Made by a program: the position numbers and the translations under genes. From assembly GCA_963835295.1 (NCBI GenBank), contig CAWIEX010000014.1, positions 620,001 through 684,000 on the forward strand: DNA of 64,000 nucleotides. The letters run 5' to 3'. A model generated the notes under the pieces. It was given only the letters and a program-made list of their open reading frames with translations. It had not been told where the DNA came from and searched no databases. This DNA comes from JAOPZW01 sp963835295. Lineage in GTDB: Bacteria > Actinomycetota > Thermoleophilia > Solirubrobacterales > Solirubrobacteraceae. Shown here one piece after another: positions 47,844 through 56,850 of the stretch; the stretch's first letter is position 1, and each line of letters opens with the position of its first letter.

Positions 47844-49190
47844 TCAGCTCCAGTCGCGGATGTCGACGAAGTGGCCCTCGATGGCGGCTGCGGCGGCCAT
47901 CTCCGGGCTGACGAGGTGGGTGCGCCCGCCGCGGCCCTGGCGGCCCTCGAAGTTGCGGTTCGAGGTCGAGGCGCAGCGCTCCCCGGGCTTGAGGATGTCG
48001 GGGTTCATGCCCAGGCACATCGAGCAGCCCGCGCCGCGCCAGTCGAAGCCGGCGGCCCGGAAGACCTCGTCGAGGCCCTCGGCCTCGGCCTGGGCCTTCA
48101 CCTGCACCGATCCTGGGACGACCATCGCGTAGAGGTCGGAGGAGACCTTGCGGCCCTCGACCACGCGCGCGGCCGCGCGCAGGTCGCCGATGCGCGAGTT
48201 GGTGCACGAGCCGATGAAGACGCGGTCCAGGCGGATGTCCTGGATCGGCGTGCCCGGCTCGAGGTCCATGTAGACCAGGGCGCGCTCCTCGCCCTCGGTC
48301 GCGGGCTCGGGGACCGCGTCGGAGACGCCGACGACCTGCGCCGGGTTGGTCCCCCAGCTCACCATCGGGCTCAGCGCGCCGGCGTCGACCACGACCTCGC
48401 GATCGAAGCTCGCGCCCTCGTCGGTGTGCAGTTCGCGCCAGGCGGGATCGACGTCGGCGCCGTGCTCGTCGACCCAGGCGAAGGTGGTGTCGTCGGGCGC
48501 CACCATGCCAGCGCGACCGCCGCCCTCGATGGTCATGTTGCAGACCGTCATGCGGCCCTCCATGGTGAGCGCCTCGATGGCCGGGCCCGCGTACTCGACG
48601 ACATGCCCGACCGCGCCGTCGACGCCCATCTGCCCGATGGTGCCGAGGATGAGGTCCTTGGCCGTGACGCCGAAGCGCAGGGCGCCCTCGTAGCGGATGC
48701 GCATCGCCTTGGGCTTGCGCTGCACGAGGCACTGGGTGGCGAGCACGTGCTCGACCTCGCTCGTGCCGATGCCGAAGGCCAGCGCCCCGAAGGCACCGTG
48801 GGTGGCCGTGTGGCTGTCGCCGCAGACGATGGTCATGCCCGGCTGGGTGACGCCGAGCTCGGGCCCGATGACGTGGACGATGCCCTGGCGATCGGAGCCC
48901 AGCGAGTACAGCGGGATGCCGAACTCCTCGCAGTTGCGCTCGAGGGTCTGCACCTGCACGCGGCTGAGCTCGTCGCGGATGCGCGCGGCGACCGGCGTGC
49001 CGTCGGTGGGGACGTTGTGGTCGGCCGTGGCCAGGGTGCGATCGGGCCTGCGCACCGCGCGCCCGGCGAGGCGCAGGCCGTCGAAGGCCTGGGGGCTGGT
49101 GACCTCGTGCACCAGGTGCAGGTCGATGTAGAGCAGGCTGGGGGCCACCTCGTGGGCGTCCCAGATCTTGTCGAACAGCGTGCGGGGCAT
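47844..49190 (-). CDS. leuC: 3-isopropylmalate dehydratase large subunit
   Basis: Aconitase-family [4Fe-4S] enzyme; works with LeuD on isopropylmalate and on citramalate. 448 residues: TLFDKIWDAHEV, ADHNVPTDG, GDSHTATHGAFGALAFGIG, and the cluster Cys residues in IGSCTNSRIGDLR and GAGCSMCLGMNPD. The ATG at 49190 lies 7 bp after the upstream regulator's stop. Confidence 0.94.
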   Translation of the reverse strand: MPRTLFDKIWDAHEVAPSLLYIDLHLVHEVTSPQAFDGLRLAGRAVRRPDRTLATADHNVPTDGTPVAARIRDELSRVQVQTLERNCEEFGIPLYSLGSDRQGIVHVIGPELGVTQPGMTIVCGDSHTATHGAFGALAFGIGTSEVEHVLATQCLVQRKPKAMRIRYEGALRFGVTAKDLILGTIGQMGVDGAVGHVVEYAGPAIEALTMEGRMTVCNMTIEGGGRAGMVAPDDTTFAWVDEHGADVDPAWRELHTDEGASFDREVVVDAGALSPMVSWGTNPAQVVGVSDAVPEPATEGEERALVYMDLEPGTPIQDIRLDRVFIGSCTNSRIGDLRAAARVVEGRKVSSDLYAMVVPGSVQVKAQAEAEGLDEVFRAAGFDWRGAGCSMCLGMNPDILKPGERCASTSNRNFEGRQGRGGRTHLVSPEMAAAAAIEGHFVDIRDWS

Positions 49191-49197
49191 GGTGGTT

Positions 49198-49785
49198 TCA
49201 GCTCCTGCGCAGCCCGGCGGACACGACGGCCAGGAGGGCCGCCTCGCCGGGGCCGGGGTTCTCGAAGTGATGGGGCAGGTCGGCGTCGAAGGTGACGCAG
49301 TCGCCGGTGGAGAGCTCGTGGCGCTCGCCGTCGATGTCGAGCACGACGGTGCCGTCCTGCACGACGGCGATCTCCCGGCTGCCCGGCTCGTGCATGGGCG
49401 GATCCCCCGGGCCGCCGGTCTGCGCGCCGGGCGCCAGGACGTGGCGGCTGAGCTCAGCCCGCAGGCCCGGCAGCGGCGCGGTGAGGACCTCGACGCGATG
49501 CCCGGCGGCCCGCGAGCCGCCGCTGCGCCGCTCACCGGCGCGGACGATGTTCACCGTGCCGGCCTCGTCGAGGCGCAGCAGCTGGCTGAGGCGCAGCTCG
49601 AGCCCGGCGGCGATCCGGCTGGCGATCTGCAGGGTCGGGCTCGTCTCGCCGCGCTCGACCTGGCTGAGCATCGGAGCGCTGACGCCCGAGCGCAGCGCGA
49701 GGTCGCGCAGGGAGAGGTCCATCGCCTCGCGCAGGGCGCGCACGCGCGGCCCGATGTGGATGGCGGTGTCTTCCAGGACAGCCAC
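49198..49785 (-). CDS. XRE-family regulator with C-terminal cupin domain
   Basis: 195 residues. A helix-turn-helix at about 13-67 (RVRALREAMDLSLRDLALRSG, then SQVERGETSPTLQIASRIA) and a cupin effector domain (about 100-190) with HEPGSREIAVVQDG and GDCVTFDADLPHHFEN, the His-rich barrel edge. Such PuuR-like proteins usually sense small ligands. It is the first gene of a transcript with leuC-leuD, whereas many actinobacteria place an IclR-type regulator divergent to leuCD. GTG start with TACGTT (complement of 49792-49797) 6 nt upstream. Confidence 0.85.
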   Translation of the reverse strand: MAVLEDTAIHIGPRVRALREAMDLSLRDLALRSGVSAPMLSQVERGETSPTLQIASRIAAGLELRLSQLLRLDEAGTVNIVRAGERRSGGSRAAGHRVEVLTAPLPGLRAELSRHVLAPGAQTGGPGDPPMHEPGSREIAVVQDGTVVLDIDGERHELSTGDCVTFDADLPHHFENPGPGEAALLAVVSAGLRRS

Positions 49786-49791
49786 GATACA

Positions 49792-49797
49792 AACGTA
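49792..49797 (-). promoter_or_regulatory. TACGTT, putative -10 of the regulator-leuCD transcript
   Basis: TANNNT hexamer on the minus strand ending 6 nt before the GTG at 49785, in an unusually AT-rich patch (49785-49815). Confidence 0.4.
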
Positions 49798-49904
49798 CGC
49801 TATCGCATACAGGTAGGCAAGCGGAGAGAGCGCCGGCGCTGGAGCGGGCGCAGGGCGCGCGGCGCACCGCCCGCGCGGCCGAGCGCGTCGAGCCGGCCGG
49901 TCTC

Positions 49905-49910
49905 TAGGGT
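49905..49910 (+). promoter_or_regulatory. TAGGGT, putative -10 of a leaderless transcript
   Basis: TANNNT hexamer ending 7 nt before the ATG at 49918. Confidence 0.45.
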
Positions 49911-49917
49911 GAGGCCG

Positions 49918-50799
49918 ATGCCCGGCTTCGCCCCCGACGTCCTCGTCCTCGCCGGCGGCGGCGTGATCGGCGAGGCGTGGATGACCGGCCTGCTCGCCGG
50001 CATCGAGGACGAGTCCGGCGCCGACCTGCGCGACGTCGAGGCCTTCGTCGGCACCTCGGCGGGCGCCATCGTCGCGGCGCGCCTGGCCGCCGGCGGCTCG
50101 CTGCGCCGGCCGCCGCGCCCCGCCGCGCCAGCGGCGGTCGAGGCCGAGCGCGACGAGCCCGCCGGCCTCCTGCGCACCGCGGCCCGCTGGGGTTGGGCCG
50201 CGACGTCGCCCCTCGCCCCGGTGGCCACCGCGCTCTCGGCGCCGGGCGGGGCGCTCGTGCGCTCGGCCATGCTGGCGCGCGCGCCCGACACCGGGCGCAC
50301 GCTGGCGCGCCTGCACGCCGAGATCGAGCGCTCCGGCGCGCGCTTCGACGGCCGCCTGCGGGTGTGCTGCGTCGACAAGCGCTCGGGCAAGCGCGTGGTC
50401 TTCGGGGCGCCCGGCGCTCCGCGCGCCAGCGTGGCCGACGCGGTGACGGCCTCGTGCGCCATCCCCTGGGTCTTCGCCCCGGTGCGCATCGGCGAGCGCG
50501 AGTACGTCGACGGCGGGGTGTGGAGCGTGACCAACCTCGACGCCGCTCCCGCTCGCCGGCAGACCGAGGTGCTGTGCCTGGACCCGACGGCCTCGCTGAG
50601 CTCGCCCCTGCGCCAGGCCTTTCGCGTGGCCATCTCGGTGGAGCTGCAGATCCTGCGCCGGCGCGGCGCGCGCGTGCGCCACATCGGGCCCGACGCCGAG
50701 TCGGCCGCCGCGATGGGCACCGACTTCATGGCCACGGAGCCGTCGGCTGCCGCGCTGGCGGCCGGGCACCGCCAGGGCCGCGCGCTCGCCGCCGGCTAG
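49918..50799 (+). CDS. Patatin-like phospholipase
   Basis: 293-residue lipid acyl hydrolase. The oxyanion motif GGGVIG (13-18), the nucleophile Ser47 in GTSAGA and the Asp198 of VDGGVW make the Ser-Asp dyad. An Arg/Pro/Ala-rich insert follows the nucleophile. No signal peptide is seen, so it is probably cytosolic. Its stop overlaps that of the convergent M20 peptidase gene at CTAG. Confidence 0.85.
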   Translation: MPGFAPDVLVLAGGGVIGEAWMTGLLAGIEDESGADLRDVEAFVGTSAGAIVAARLAAGGSLRRPPRPAAPAAVEAERDEPAGLLRTAARWGWAATSPLAPVATALSAPGGALVRSAMLARAPDTGRTLARLHAEIERSGARFDGRLRVCCVDKRSGKRVVFGAPGAPRASVADAVTASCAIPWVFAPVRIGEREYVDGGVWSVTNLDAAPARRQTEVLCLDPTASLSSPLRQAFRVAISVELQILRRRGARVRHIGPDAESAAAMGTDFMATEPSAAALAAGHRQGRALAAG

Positions 50800-51992
50800 G
50801 TCGCCGCCCTGAACTCCGCGGCGACGCGTACGATCGCGCGGGCCACGGTCGCGAGGTCGTCGACGCGGACGCGCTCGTCGACGGCGTGCGCGAGCTCGAT
50901 GCCCGGCGTGCCAACCATGACGGTGGGGATCCCGCGCGCGGTCCACAGGCGCATGTCGGCGCCCCAGGGCACCCCGGCGAGCGCGACCTCGCGGCCCAGC
51001 TCCGCAGCGACCGCCTCCCGGACGAGCACGGCGAAGGGGTCCGCGGGATCGGTCTGCCCCGAGGCGAACTGGCCCCCGGGCCACGACAGCCGGGCCTGCG
51101 GGCAGGCGCCCGCGACCGCGGCCTCGACGCCGGCGCGCGCGGCCTCCACCCCCTCGCCCACGCGCACGGGCGCGCGGCCCTCGAAGCGCAGCCGATCGGG
51201 GACGCTGCTCGACCACTCCCCGGCCTCGAGGCGCCCGACGAGCAGCGGGTAGGGCAGCTCGAGCGCGCGCATGAGCGGGTGCTCGACGTCGGCGTTGAGC
51301 GCGCGCTCGTGCTCGGCCAGCGCTTGGTGGATGGGCACGTAGCGGTCGATGGCCGAGACGCCCTCCAGGCGGTGCGCGGCGTGCGCGGCGACCCCCGGCA
51401 CCACGCCCTCGAAGGTCAGCGCACCCGCCTGGGCGCACACCAGGTCGAAGCCCGTCGGCTCGGGGATCAGGCAGGCGTCGAAGGCGGCGTCGCGCTCCAG
51501 GGCCGCGAAGGCGCCAAGGCCGCCGTCCTCCTCGGAGGCGACCGCCACGAGGACGATCTCGGCCCGGGCGCTGCCGGCGCGCGCCACCTCGGCCAGCGCG
51601 TGCAGCGCCGCCGCCGCCGCGCCCTTCATGTCGACGGTGCCGCGGCCGTAGAGCCACCCGTCCTCCACGGCCCCCGACCACGGCCCGTGGCGCCAGGCCA
51701 CCGAGCCCTCGGGGACGACGTCGACATGCGCGCAGATGGCCAGGCGACCGGCGGCGGGACTGCCGCCGGTGCTCACCGTCAACCCCCACAGCTCGTCGCG
51801 CCGCGCCTCCTCGCCCGGGTGGTCGCGATGCGCGCGCAGCGCCCTCAGATCGTGCTCGTGCAGATCGGCCCGCAGCCCGAGGGCCTCGGCGAGCGCGGCG
51901 AGCCTCTCGAGGACGCCGCGCTCGTCGCCCGTGACGCTCGGGACCTGCACGAGCGTGGCCGCGTCGGCGGCCAGCGCCCGCGCGTCGATCAC
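50796..51992 (-). CDS. M20-family metallopeptidase (ArgE/DapE-like)
   Basis: 398 residues of the ArgE/DapE/ACY1 group. Zinc ligands appear in CAHVDVVPEG, GRGTVDMKGA and SEEDGGLGA, with a dimerisation insert between and a last ligand region in GIELAHAVDERV. These enzymes release acyl or peptide groups from amino acids; the exact substrate is not deducible. GTG start overlaps the leuA stop (GTGA), so it is translated with leuA. Confidence 0.83.
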   Translation of the reverse strand: MIDARALAADAATLVQVPSVTGDERGVLERLAALAEALGLRADLHEHDLRALRAHRDHPGEEARRDELWGLTVSTGGSPAAGRLAICAHVDVVPEGSVAWRHGPWSGAVEDGWLYGRGTVDMKGAAAAALHALAEVARAGSARAEIVLVAVASEEDGGLGAFAALERDAAFDACLIPEPTGFDLVCAQAGALTFEGVVPGVAAHAAHRLEGVSAIDRYVPIHQALAEHERALNADVEHPLMRALELPYPLLVGRLEAGEWSSSVPDRLRFEGRAPVRVGEGVEAARAGVEAAVAGACPQARLSWPGGQFASGQTDPADPFAVLVREAVAAELGREVALAGVPWGADMRLWTARGIPTVMVGTPGIELAHAVDERVRVDDLATVARAIVRVAAEFRAAT

Positions 51993-53611
51993 GGCGTGGC
52001 GAGCTCGGTGGCCAGCTCCGCCTCCTCGGCCGCCATGGAGTGCATCCGCCGCACGGCGTTGGTCAGCGCTCGCGCGTAGGCCATGCCGGCCGCCTCGATG
52101 ATGTCGGTCGTCACTGCCTGGCCGGCGCCGGTGGCGCGCTCGCGCAGCAGGACGCCCGGCAGGCCGACGCGCTCGCCGGCGTTCTGGCCGAGCTCGACGA
52201 CGACGGCGACCTCGCCGAGGGCGTCCTGGCCACCGGTGACGGCGTCGACGCGGAACTCGCGCAGGCGGGCGTCGAGGCCCGTCGCGGCGTTGATGGCGCG
52301 GAAGACGGCGTCGATCGGGCCGTCGCCGGTGAAGGCGCCCTGGATGACCTCGCCGTCGGGCGTGCGCACCCCGACGGTCGCGTGCGGCGGCCGGCGCGAG
52401 GAGGCCTCGACGTCGAACCACTCCAGCGTGTAGGCGCCGGTCTCCTCGCGCAGCTCGTCGGTCACGAGCGCCTCGAGGTCCATCGCGGTGACCTGCTTCT
52501 TCTTGTCCGCGAGCTCCTTGAAGCGCTTGAAGGCGGCGTTCAGCGCCTGGCCGTCGACCTGGTAGCCCAGCTCCTCCAGCGCCGAGCGCAGCGCGTGGCG
52601 GCCGGAGTGCTTGCCCAGGACGAGCTGGTTGGCGTCCAGCCCCACCGTGGTGGCGTCCATGATCTCGTAGGTCGAGCGGTCCTTGAGGATGCCGTCCTGG
52701 TGGATGCCCGACTCGTGCGCGAAGGCGTTGCGCCCGACGATCGCCTTGTTGGGCTGCACCGGGTAGCCGGTGAGGCGGCTGACGAGGCGGCTCGAGCGGG
52801 CGATCTCGCGCGTGTTGACGCCGGTGGTCAGGCCTATGTCGGCCTGGCGCGTGTGCAGCAGCATCACGATCTCCTCGAGCGACGCGTTACCGGCCCGCTC
52901 GCCGATGCCGTTGATGGCGCACTCGACCTGGCGGGCGCCGGCGATCACGCCCGCGAAGGAGTTGGCCACCGCCAGCCCCAGGTCGTCGTGGCAGTGCACG
53001 GAGAGCACGACGTCGCGCAGGCCCGGCGCGCGCTCGTAGAGGCCGTGGAGGTAGTCCGCGTACTCCTGCGGCATCGCGTAGCCGACGGTGTCGGGGATGT
53101 TGATCGTGGTGGCGCCCTCGTCGATCGCGATCTGGACCACCTCGGCCGTGAAGTCGAGGTCGGCGCGCGTGGCGTCCATCGGCGAGAACTCGACGTCGTC
53201 GCAGTAGCCCTTGGCCTGCGCCACCGAGGCGCGGGCGAGGCCCCTGACGTCCTCGCGCGTGGCCTGCAGCTGGTGGACGATGTGGATGTCTGAGGTCGAG
53301 ACGAAGGTGTGGATGCGCGGGCGCTCGGCATCGCGCACCGCCTCCCACGCGCGCTCGACGTCGGCCGGGTTGGCGCGCGCCAGGCCGGCCACCACAGGTC
53401 CATGGACCTCGCGCGCGATGGCCTGCACGGCCTCGAAGTCGCCCGGCGAGGCGATCGGGAAGCCCGCCTCGATGATGTCGACGCCCAGGCGCGCGAGCTG
53501 GTGGGCGATCTCGAGCTTCTCGGTCGTGTTGAGCGAGATGCCGGGCGACTGCTCGCCGTCGCGCAGCGTGGTGTCGAAGATCAGTACTCGGTCAGGGCTC
53601 TCGTGTGGCAT
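51989..53611 (-). CDS. leuA: 2-isopropylmalate synthase
   Basis: Committed step of leucine synthesis: acetyl-CoA plus 2-oxoisovalerate. 540 residues; DTTLRDGEQSPGISL (14-28), IEAGFPIASPGDFEAV, the metal motif HCHDDLGLAVANS, GERAGNASLEE and HESGIHQDGILK, then a C-terminal regulatory domain that would bind leucine. The ATG at 53611 is used; the longer frame extends into the leader. A leucine-rich leader peptide lies 69 bp upstream, which points to attenuation on top of feedback control. Confidence 0.94.
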   Translation of the reverse strand: MPHESPDRVLIFDTTLRDGEQSPGISLNTTEKLEIAHQLARLGVDIIEAGFPIASPGDFEAVQAIAREVHGPVVAGLARANPADVERAWEAVRDAERPRIHTFVSTSDIHIVHQLQATREDVRGLARASVAQAKGYCDDVEFSPMDATRADLDFTAEVVQIAIDEGATTINIPDTVGYAMPQEYADYLHGLYERAPGLRDVVLSVHCHDDLGLAVANSFAGVIAGARQVECAINGIGERAGNASLEEIVMLLHTRQADIGLTTGVNTREIARSSRLVSRLTGYPVQPNKAIVGRNAFAHESGIHQDGILKDRSTYEIMDATTVGLDANQLVLGKHSGRHALRSALEELGYQVDGQALNAAFKRFKELADKKKQVTAMDLEALVTDELREETGAYTLEWFDVEASSRRPPHATVGVRTPDGEVIQGAFTGDGPIDAVFRAINAATGLDARLREFRVDAVTGGQDALGEVAVVVELGQNAGERVGLPGVLLRERATGAGQAVTTDIIEAAGMAYARALTNAVRRMHSMAAEEAELATELATP

Positions 53612-53680
53612 GTCGTCCTCTCGATGGCTTCGTCCTGCGGCTTCTCTCGTAGTCGGTTTGCGGCTCGCGGCCGCCACGCG

Positions 53681-53734
53681 CTATTCCCCCCGAGGGGGGA
53701 GGAGGAGAAGTCGAAGGGCGAGCGAGAACGTCAT
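53681..53734 (-). CDS. leuL: leu leader peptide (attenuator)
   Basis: A 17-residue frame, MTFSLALRLLLLPPRGE, with six Leu codons including four in a row (complement of 53699-53710). C6/G6 complementarity (53686-53699) overlaps its end, and a second small stem (GCGGC/GCCGC) follows before leuA. TAGGCT (53745-53750) lies 10 nt before its ATG. Stalling at Leu codons under leucine shortage would change folding of the region before leuA. No U-tract terminator is visible, so the exact switch is open. Confidence 0.7.
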   Translation of the reverse strand: MTFSLALRLLLLPPRGE

Positions 53735-53744
53735 GCGAGCGCCA

Positions 53745-53750
53745 AGCCTA
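53745..53750 (-). promoter_or_regulatory. TAGGCT, putative -10 of the leuL-leuA transcript
   Basis: TANNNT hexamer on the minus strand 10 nt before the leader peptide ATG; the transcript would begin almost at the leader peptide. Confidence 0.4.
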
Positions 53751-53796
53751 GCCGAGCCCCGCCGCGGCACGCAAGGCGCCGCGGCCGGCGCCGGTG

Positions 53797-54213
53797 TCAG
53801 TCGGGTGCGCGGACGACCAGGACGGGGCGCTCGGACAGGTGCAGCAGCCGCGTCGGCGTCGAGCCCACGAGCGCGCTCTTGAGCGGGCGCTCGCCGTAGG
53901 ACCCGACCACGATCATGCGGGCGTCGTGCTCGTCGGCCACCGCGATCAGCGCGTCGGCCGAGGAGAGCTCGCGCATGACGAGCTCGATCTCGACGCCGCC
54001 CTCGCGCGCAATGGCGCGCGCCTCCTGGAGGACCTGACGGCCGCGTTCGCGCAGCGCCTCCTCGTAGTCGTGGACCTCGCCGCCGAGCCGGCTGACCTCG
54101 TGGGCGAAGACCGCCACGAGCGTGTCGCCCAGCTCTGCCGCCAGCCCGACCGCCGCGTCGAGCGCGGCGCGCGACCCGTCGGTTCCGTCGTAGCCCAGGA
54201 CCAGGTTGGCCAT
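53797..54213 (-). CDS. Universal stress protein
   Basis: 138-residue UspA domain. The ATP-binding C-terminal signature G-x2-G-x9-G-S is present in VGSYGERPLKSALVGSTPTRLL, and the start LVLGYDGTDGSRAAL is family-typical. It follows the APC permease by one base, an arrangement often seen for Usp proteins that modulate transporters. Confidence 0.9.
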   Translation of the reverse strand: MANLVLGYDGTDGSRAALDAAVGLAAELGDTLVAVFAHEVSRLGGEVHDYEEALRERGRQVLQEARAIAREGGVEIELVMRELSSADALIAVADEHDARMIVVGSYGERPLKSALVGSTPTRLLHLSERPVLVVRAPD

Positions 54214-54214
54214 G

Positions 54215-55762
54215 TCAGCCCTCCGGCCCGGTCGCGGGACTGGCGGCGAGCTCCGCCCTGGTCACGACCTCCGGGCGGCGGCGGAAGAACTCGCGGTGCC
54301 CGGCTGACTTCCACCAGAGCATGAGCACCACGCCCAGCAGCATCGACGCGACCCCGATGAGCAGCGGAGGCCCGATGCCCAGCCAGGAGTCACCCGATTC
54401 CGAGTTCTCCGGCTTGCTCAGGTCGTAGCACGACTTCACGAGGATGGCGAACAGCATCAGCCCGCCGACGAACGGCGCAACGCCGATCATCACGAAGTTG
54501 CGGGCGCTGTTGAGCAACTCGTGGCGGTAGTAGATGACGCAGGCGAAGCCGGTGAGGCCGTAGTAGAAGGCGATCATCAGCCCGAGGGCGGCGATCGAGT
54601 CGAAGAGGATGTTCTCGCTGACGATCGTCAGCCCCACGTACCACACGATGGACAGCGAGCCCATCCAGATCGTCGAGACGTGCGGCGTCAGGAACCGCGG
54701 GTGGATGCGCCCGAGCGACTCCGGCATCGCCTTCGCCCGCGCCATCGACAGCGACGTGCGCGCGGTCGGCAGGATCGTCGTCTGGGTCGAGGCCGCGGCC
54801 GAGGTGAGGACGGCGATGATCAGCAGCTTGTCCAGCGGCGAGCCCAGGACGGCCTTGCCGAGATCGCTGAAGATGTCGTCGGAGTGATCGGCGAGCTCCT
54901 TGGGCCCGTTGAAGGCCTGCGCCGCGATCGCGACGATCACGTAGGTCGCCAGCAGGATGACGGTGCTGACGACGGCGGCGCGGCCGGGCGTCTCGTTGGA
55001 GTTCTCGCTCTCCTCGTTGACCGTCACCGTGCTGTCCCACCCCCAATAGATGAAGACAGAGAGCAGCACTCCGCTGACGAAGGCGTCGAAGCTGCTGACG
55101 GCGAACGGGTTGATCCACGACAGGCTGGGATCGACCGAGCTGGGGCCGGCCGTGCCGGCCGCGACCTTGACGAGCGCAACCACGGCGAAGATGCTCAGCG
55201 TGAGCAGCTCGGCGCCGAGCAGGCCGACCTGCGTGCGCGCTGACAGCTCGATGCCGTAGACGCAGATCGCGGTCATGATCGCGATCCACACGATGCCCAC
55301 CGCCGTGACCGCCGCGGTCGAGTCCGCGGCGCTCTGCCAGTCGAAGAGGCGGAAGCTGTAGAGCCCGGCGATCTGGGCCAGGTTGGCCATGACGATGATG
55401 TCCGCCACGATGATCGCCCAGCCGCCGAGCCAGCCCGCGTACGGGCCCATCGCCTTCGTGACCCACGAGAACGTGGTGCCGCAGTCCGGGTCGGCGCGGT
55501 TCATGTAGTAGTAGGACGCCGCTATGAGCAACATCGGGACGAAGGCGGCCAGCAGGATCGCCGGCGACTGCAGGCCGATGCCGGCCACGCCGACGACGAG
55601 ACCGAGCGACGCGGCCAGGCTGTAACCGGGCGCCGTGGAGGCAACGCCGATGACGACGTTCGACACGAAGCCGAGCGCGCCGGTCTTCAGCCCCTTGTCC
55701 CCCGGGGCTGAGCCCAGGCCTGCGCCCACCGCCGGGGGCGCCGCCATCGATCCCGATTCCAC
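54215..55762 (-). CDS. APC-family amino acid permease
   Basis: 515 residues with about twelve transmembrane helices. Helix 1 carries the substrate-loop pattern GVASTAPGYSLAASLG; the YYYMNRADPDCGTTFSWVTKAMGP segment and the WGWDSTVTVNEESENSNETPG loop match amino acid/polyamine antiporters. The GTG at 55762 is preceded by AGAGGAG at 8 nt, which decides the start. Likely co-transcribed with the Usp gene. Substrate unknown. Confidence 0.87.
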   Translation of the reverse strand: MESGSMAAPPAVGAGLGSAPGDKGLKTGALGFVSNVVIGVASTAPGYSLAASLGLVVGVAGIGLQSPAILLAAFVPMLLIAASYYYMNRADPDCGTTFSWVTKAMGPYAGWLGGWAIIVADIIVMANLAQIAGLYSFRLFDWQSAADSTAAVTAVGIVWIAIMTAICVYGIELSARTQVGLLGAELLTLSIFAVVALVKVAAGTAGPSSVDPSLSWINPFAVSSFDAFVSGVLLSVFIYWGWDSTVTVNEESENSNETPGRAAVVSTVILLATYVIVAIAAQAFNGPKELADHSDDIFSDLGKAVLGSPLDKLLIIAVLTSAAASTQTTILPTARTSLSMARAKAMPESLGRIHPRFLTPHVSTIWMGSLSIVWYVGLTIVSENILFDSIAALGLMIAFYYGLTGFACVIYYRHELLNSARNFVMIGVAPFVGGLMLFAILVKSCYDLSKPENSESGDSWLGIGPPLLIGVASMLLGVVLMLWWKSAGHREFFRRRPEVVTRAELAASPATGPEG

Positions 55763-55902
55763 CTCGCGTCCTCCTCTGTCCCTTGGCCCCGGGTGCTTGC
55801 GGGCGCGAGCGTATAGCGCTGGCCAGACACGCCGGTGAAGTTGCTCCACCGCGGCGCACGCCACCCACCGCCGGTCGGGGTCGCGTTGTCCATCGTGGCG
55901 TG

Positions 55903-56796
55903 GTGAGAGCGCCGTCGGGCGAGGTACCGTTGAGTGGACCCTTGTCGCCTCCCCTCGACACCGGCTTCCCCACCGCCGACGCCCAGGACGACTTCCTGCG
56001 CGTGCGCCGCCGGCAGGTCATGTCGCGCCTGGCACGCCGCGTGGCCCGGGAGCCGGGCGACGTCGACGTCATCCTGCCCTACGACGAGGTCGTGGCCGCG
56101 CTCGGCTACCTGGAGGAGTCCTACGTCGGCCTGAAGAACGTGCCGCTGGACTCGATCCTCGGCACCGTCGACCGGGCCAAGGGCTTCGACCGCCAGTTCC
56201 GCCCGACCACCGCGCGCGTGCGGGCGCGCTGGGAGCGGATCGCCAACGCGGTGCGCCGCGGCGAGCCGATGCCCCCGATCTCGCTCTTCCAGATCGGCGA
56301 GGTCTACTTCGTGCGCGATGGCCACCACCGCGTGTCGGTGGCGCGCGCGCTGGGGCGCACGGACATCGACGCCTACGTGGTCGAGGTCCGCACCCGGGTC
56401 GGCGCCGACCGCACGCTGCACGTCGACGACCTGCCCAAGAAGAGTCACGAGCGCGTCTTCCACGAGCGCGTGCCGCTGCCCAGCCGGGCGCGCGGGCGGA
56501 TCGCCGTGACCGACGCGTGGGACTACGGCGTCCTGGCCGGCGCCGTGGAGGCGTGGGCCTTCCGGCTCATGCAGGACCGCGCCGAGTTCCTGGACCGCGC
56601 CAGTGCCGCCCGGCTGTGGTTCGACGAGGAGTACGAGCCCGTCGTCGAGATGCTGCGCGAGGCCGAGATGCTCGGCGACGGCACCGAGACCGACGCCTAT
56701 CTGCGCGTGTCGAAGGAGCGCTATCGCCTGATGCGCACCCACGAGTGGAGCGAGGACGTGCTCGCCCGGGTGCGCGCGGACGAGAGCGGGCGCTAG
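55903..56796 (+). CDS. ParB-fold (ParBc/sulfiredoxin-like) domain protein
   Basis: 297 residues. The centre reads PMPPISLFQIGEVYFVRDG followed by HHRVSVARALGRTDID, the ParBc nucleotide-binding pattern. N-terminal and C-terminal helical regions are unlike chromosome-partitioning ParB and contain no evident helix-turn-helix. Such stand-alone proteins occur in actinobacteria without known function. Start is uncertain: GTG 55903 (given) or TTG 55930, the latter with GAGG five bases upstream. Confidence 0.65.
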   Translation: MRAPSGEVPLSGPLSPPLDTGFPTADAQDDFLRVRRRQVMSRLARRVAREPGDVDVILPYDEVVAALGYLEESYVGLKNVPLDSILGTVDRAKGFDRQFRPTTARVRARWERIANAVRRGEPMPPISLFQIGEVYFVRDGHHRVSVARALGRTDIDAYVVEVRTRVGADRTLHVDDLPKKSHERVFHERVPLPSRARGRIAVTDAWDYGVLAGAVEAWAFRLMQDRAEFLDRASAARLWFDEEYEPVVEMLREAEMLGDGTETDAYLRVSKERYRLMRTHEWSEDVLARVRADESGR

Positions 56797-56806
56797 CCGA
56801 GCGCCT

Positions 56807-56841
56807 CGGCCCCGGCGAGCGGTGCGGCCTCGCCGGGGCCG
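56807..56841. terminator. Bidirectional hairpin terminator between convergent genes
   Basis: 13-bp perfect stem (56807-56819 with 56829-56841), 9-nt loop, 10 bp after the ParB-fold stop and 9 bp before the convergent gene's end. Confidence 0.7.
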
Positions 56842-56850
56842 GCGCGGCGC

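Noticed and set aside
53686..53699. C6/G6 element as a stand-alone terminator for the leuA region
   Set aside because: Loop too short for a 6-bp stem, no U-tract, and it overlaps the leader peptide codons, so it is treated as part of the attenuator region.
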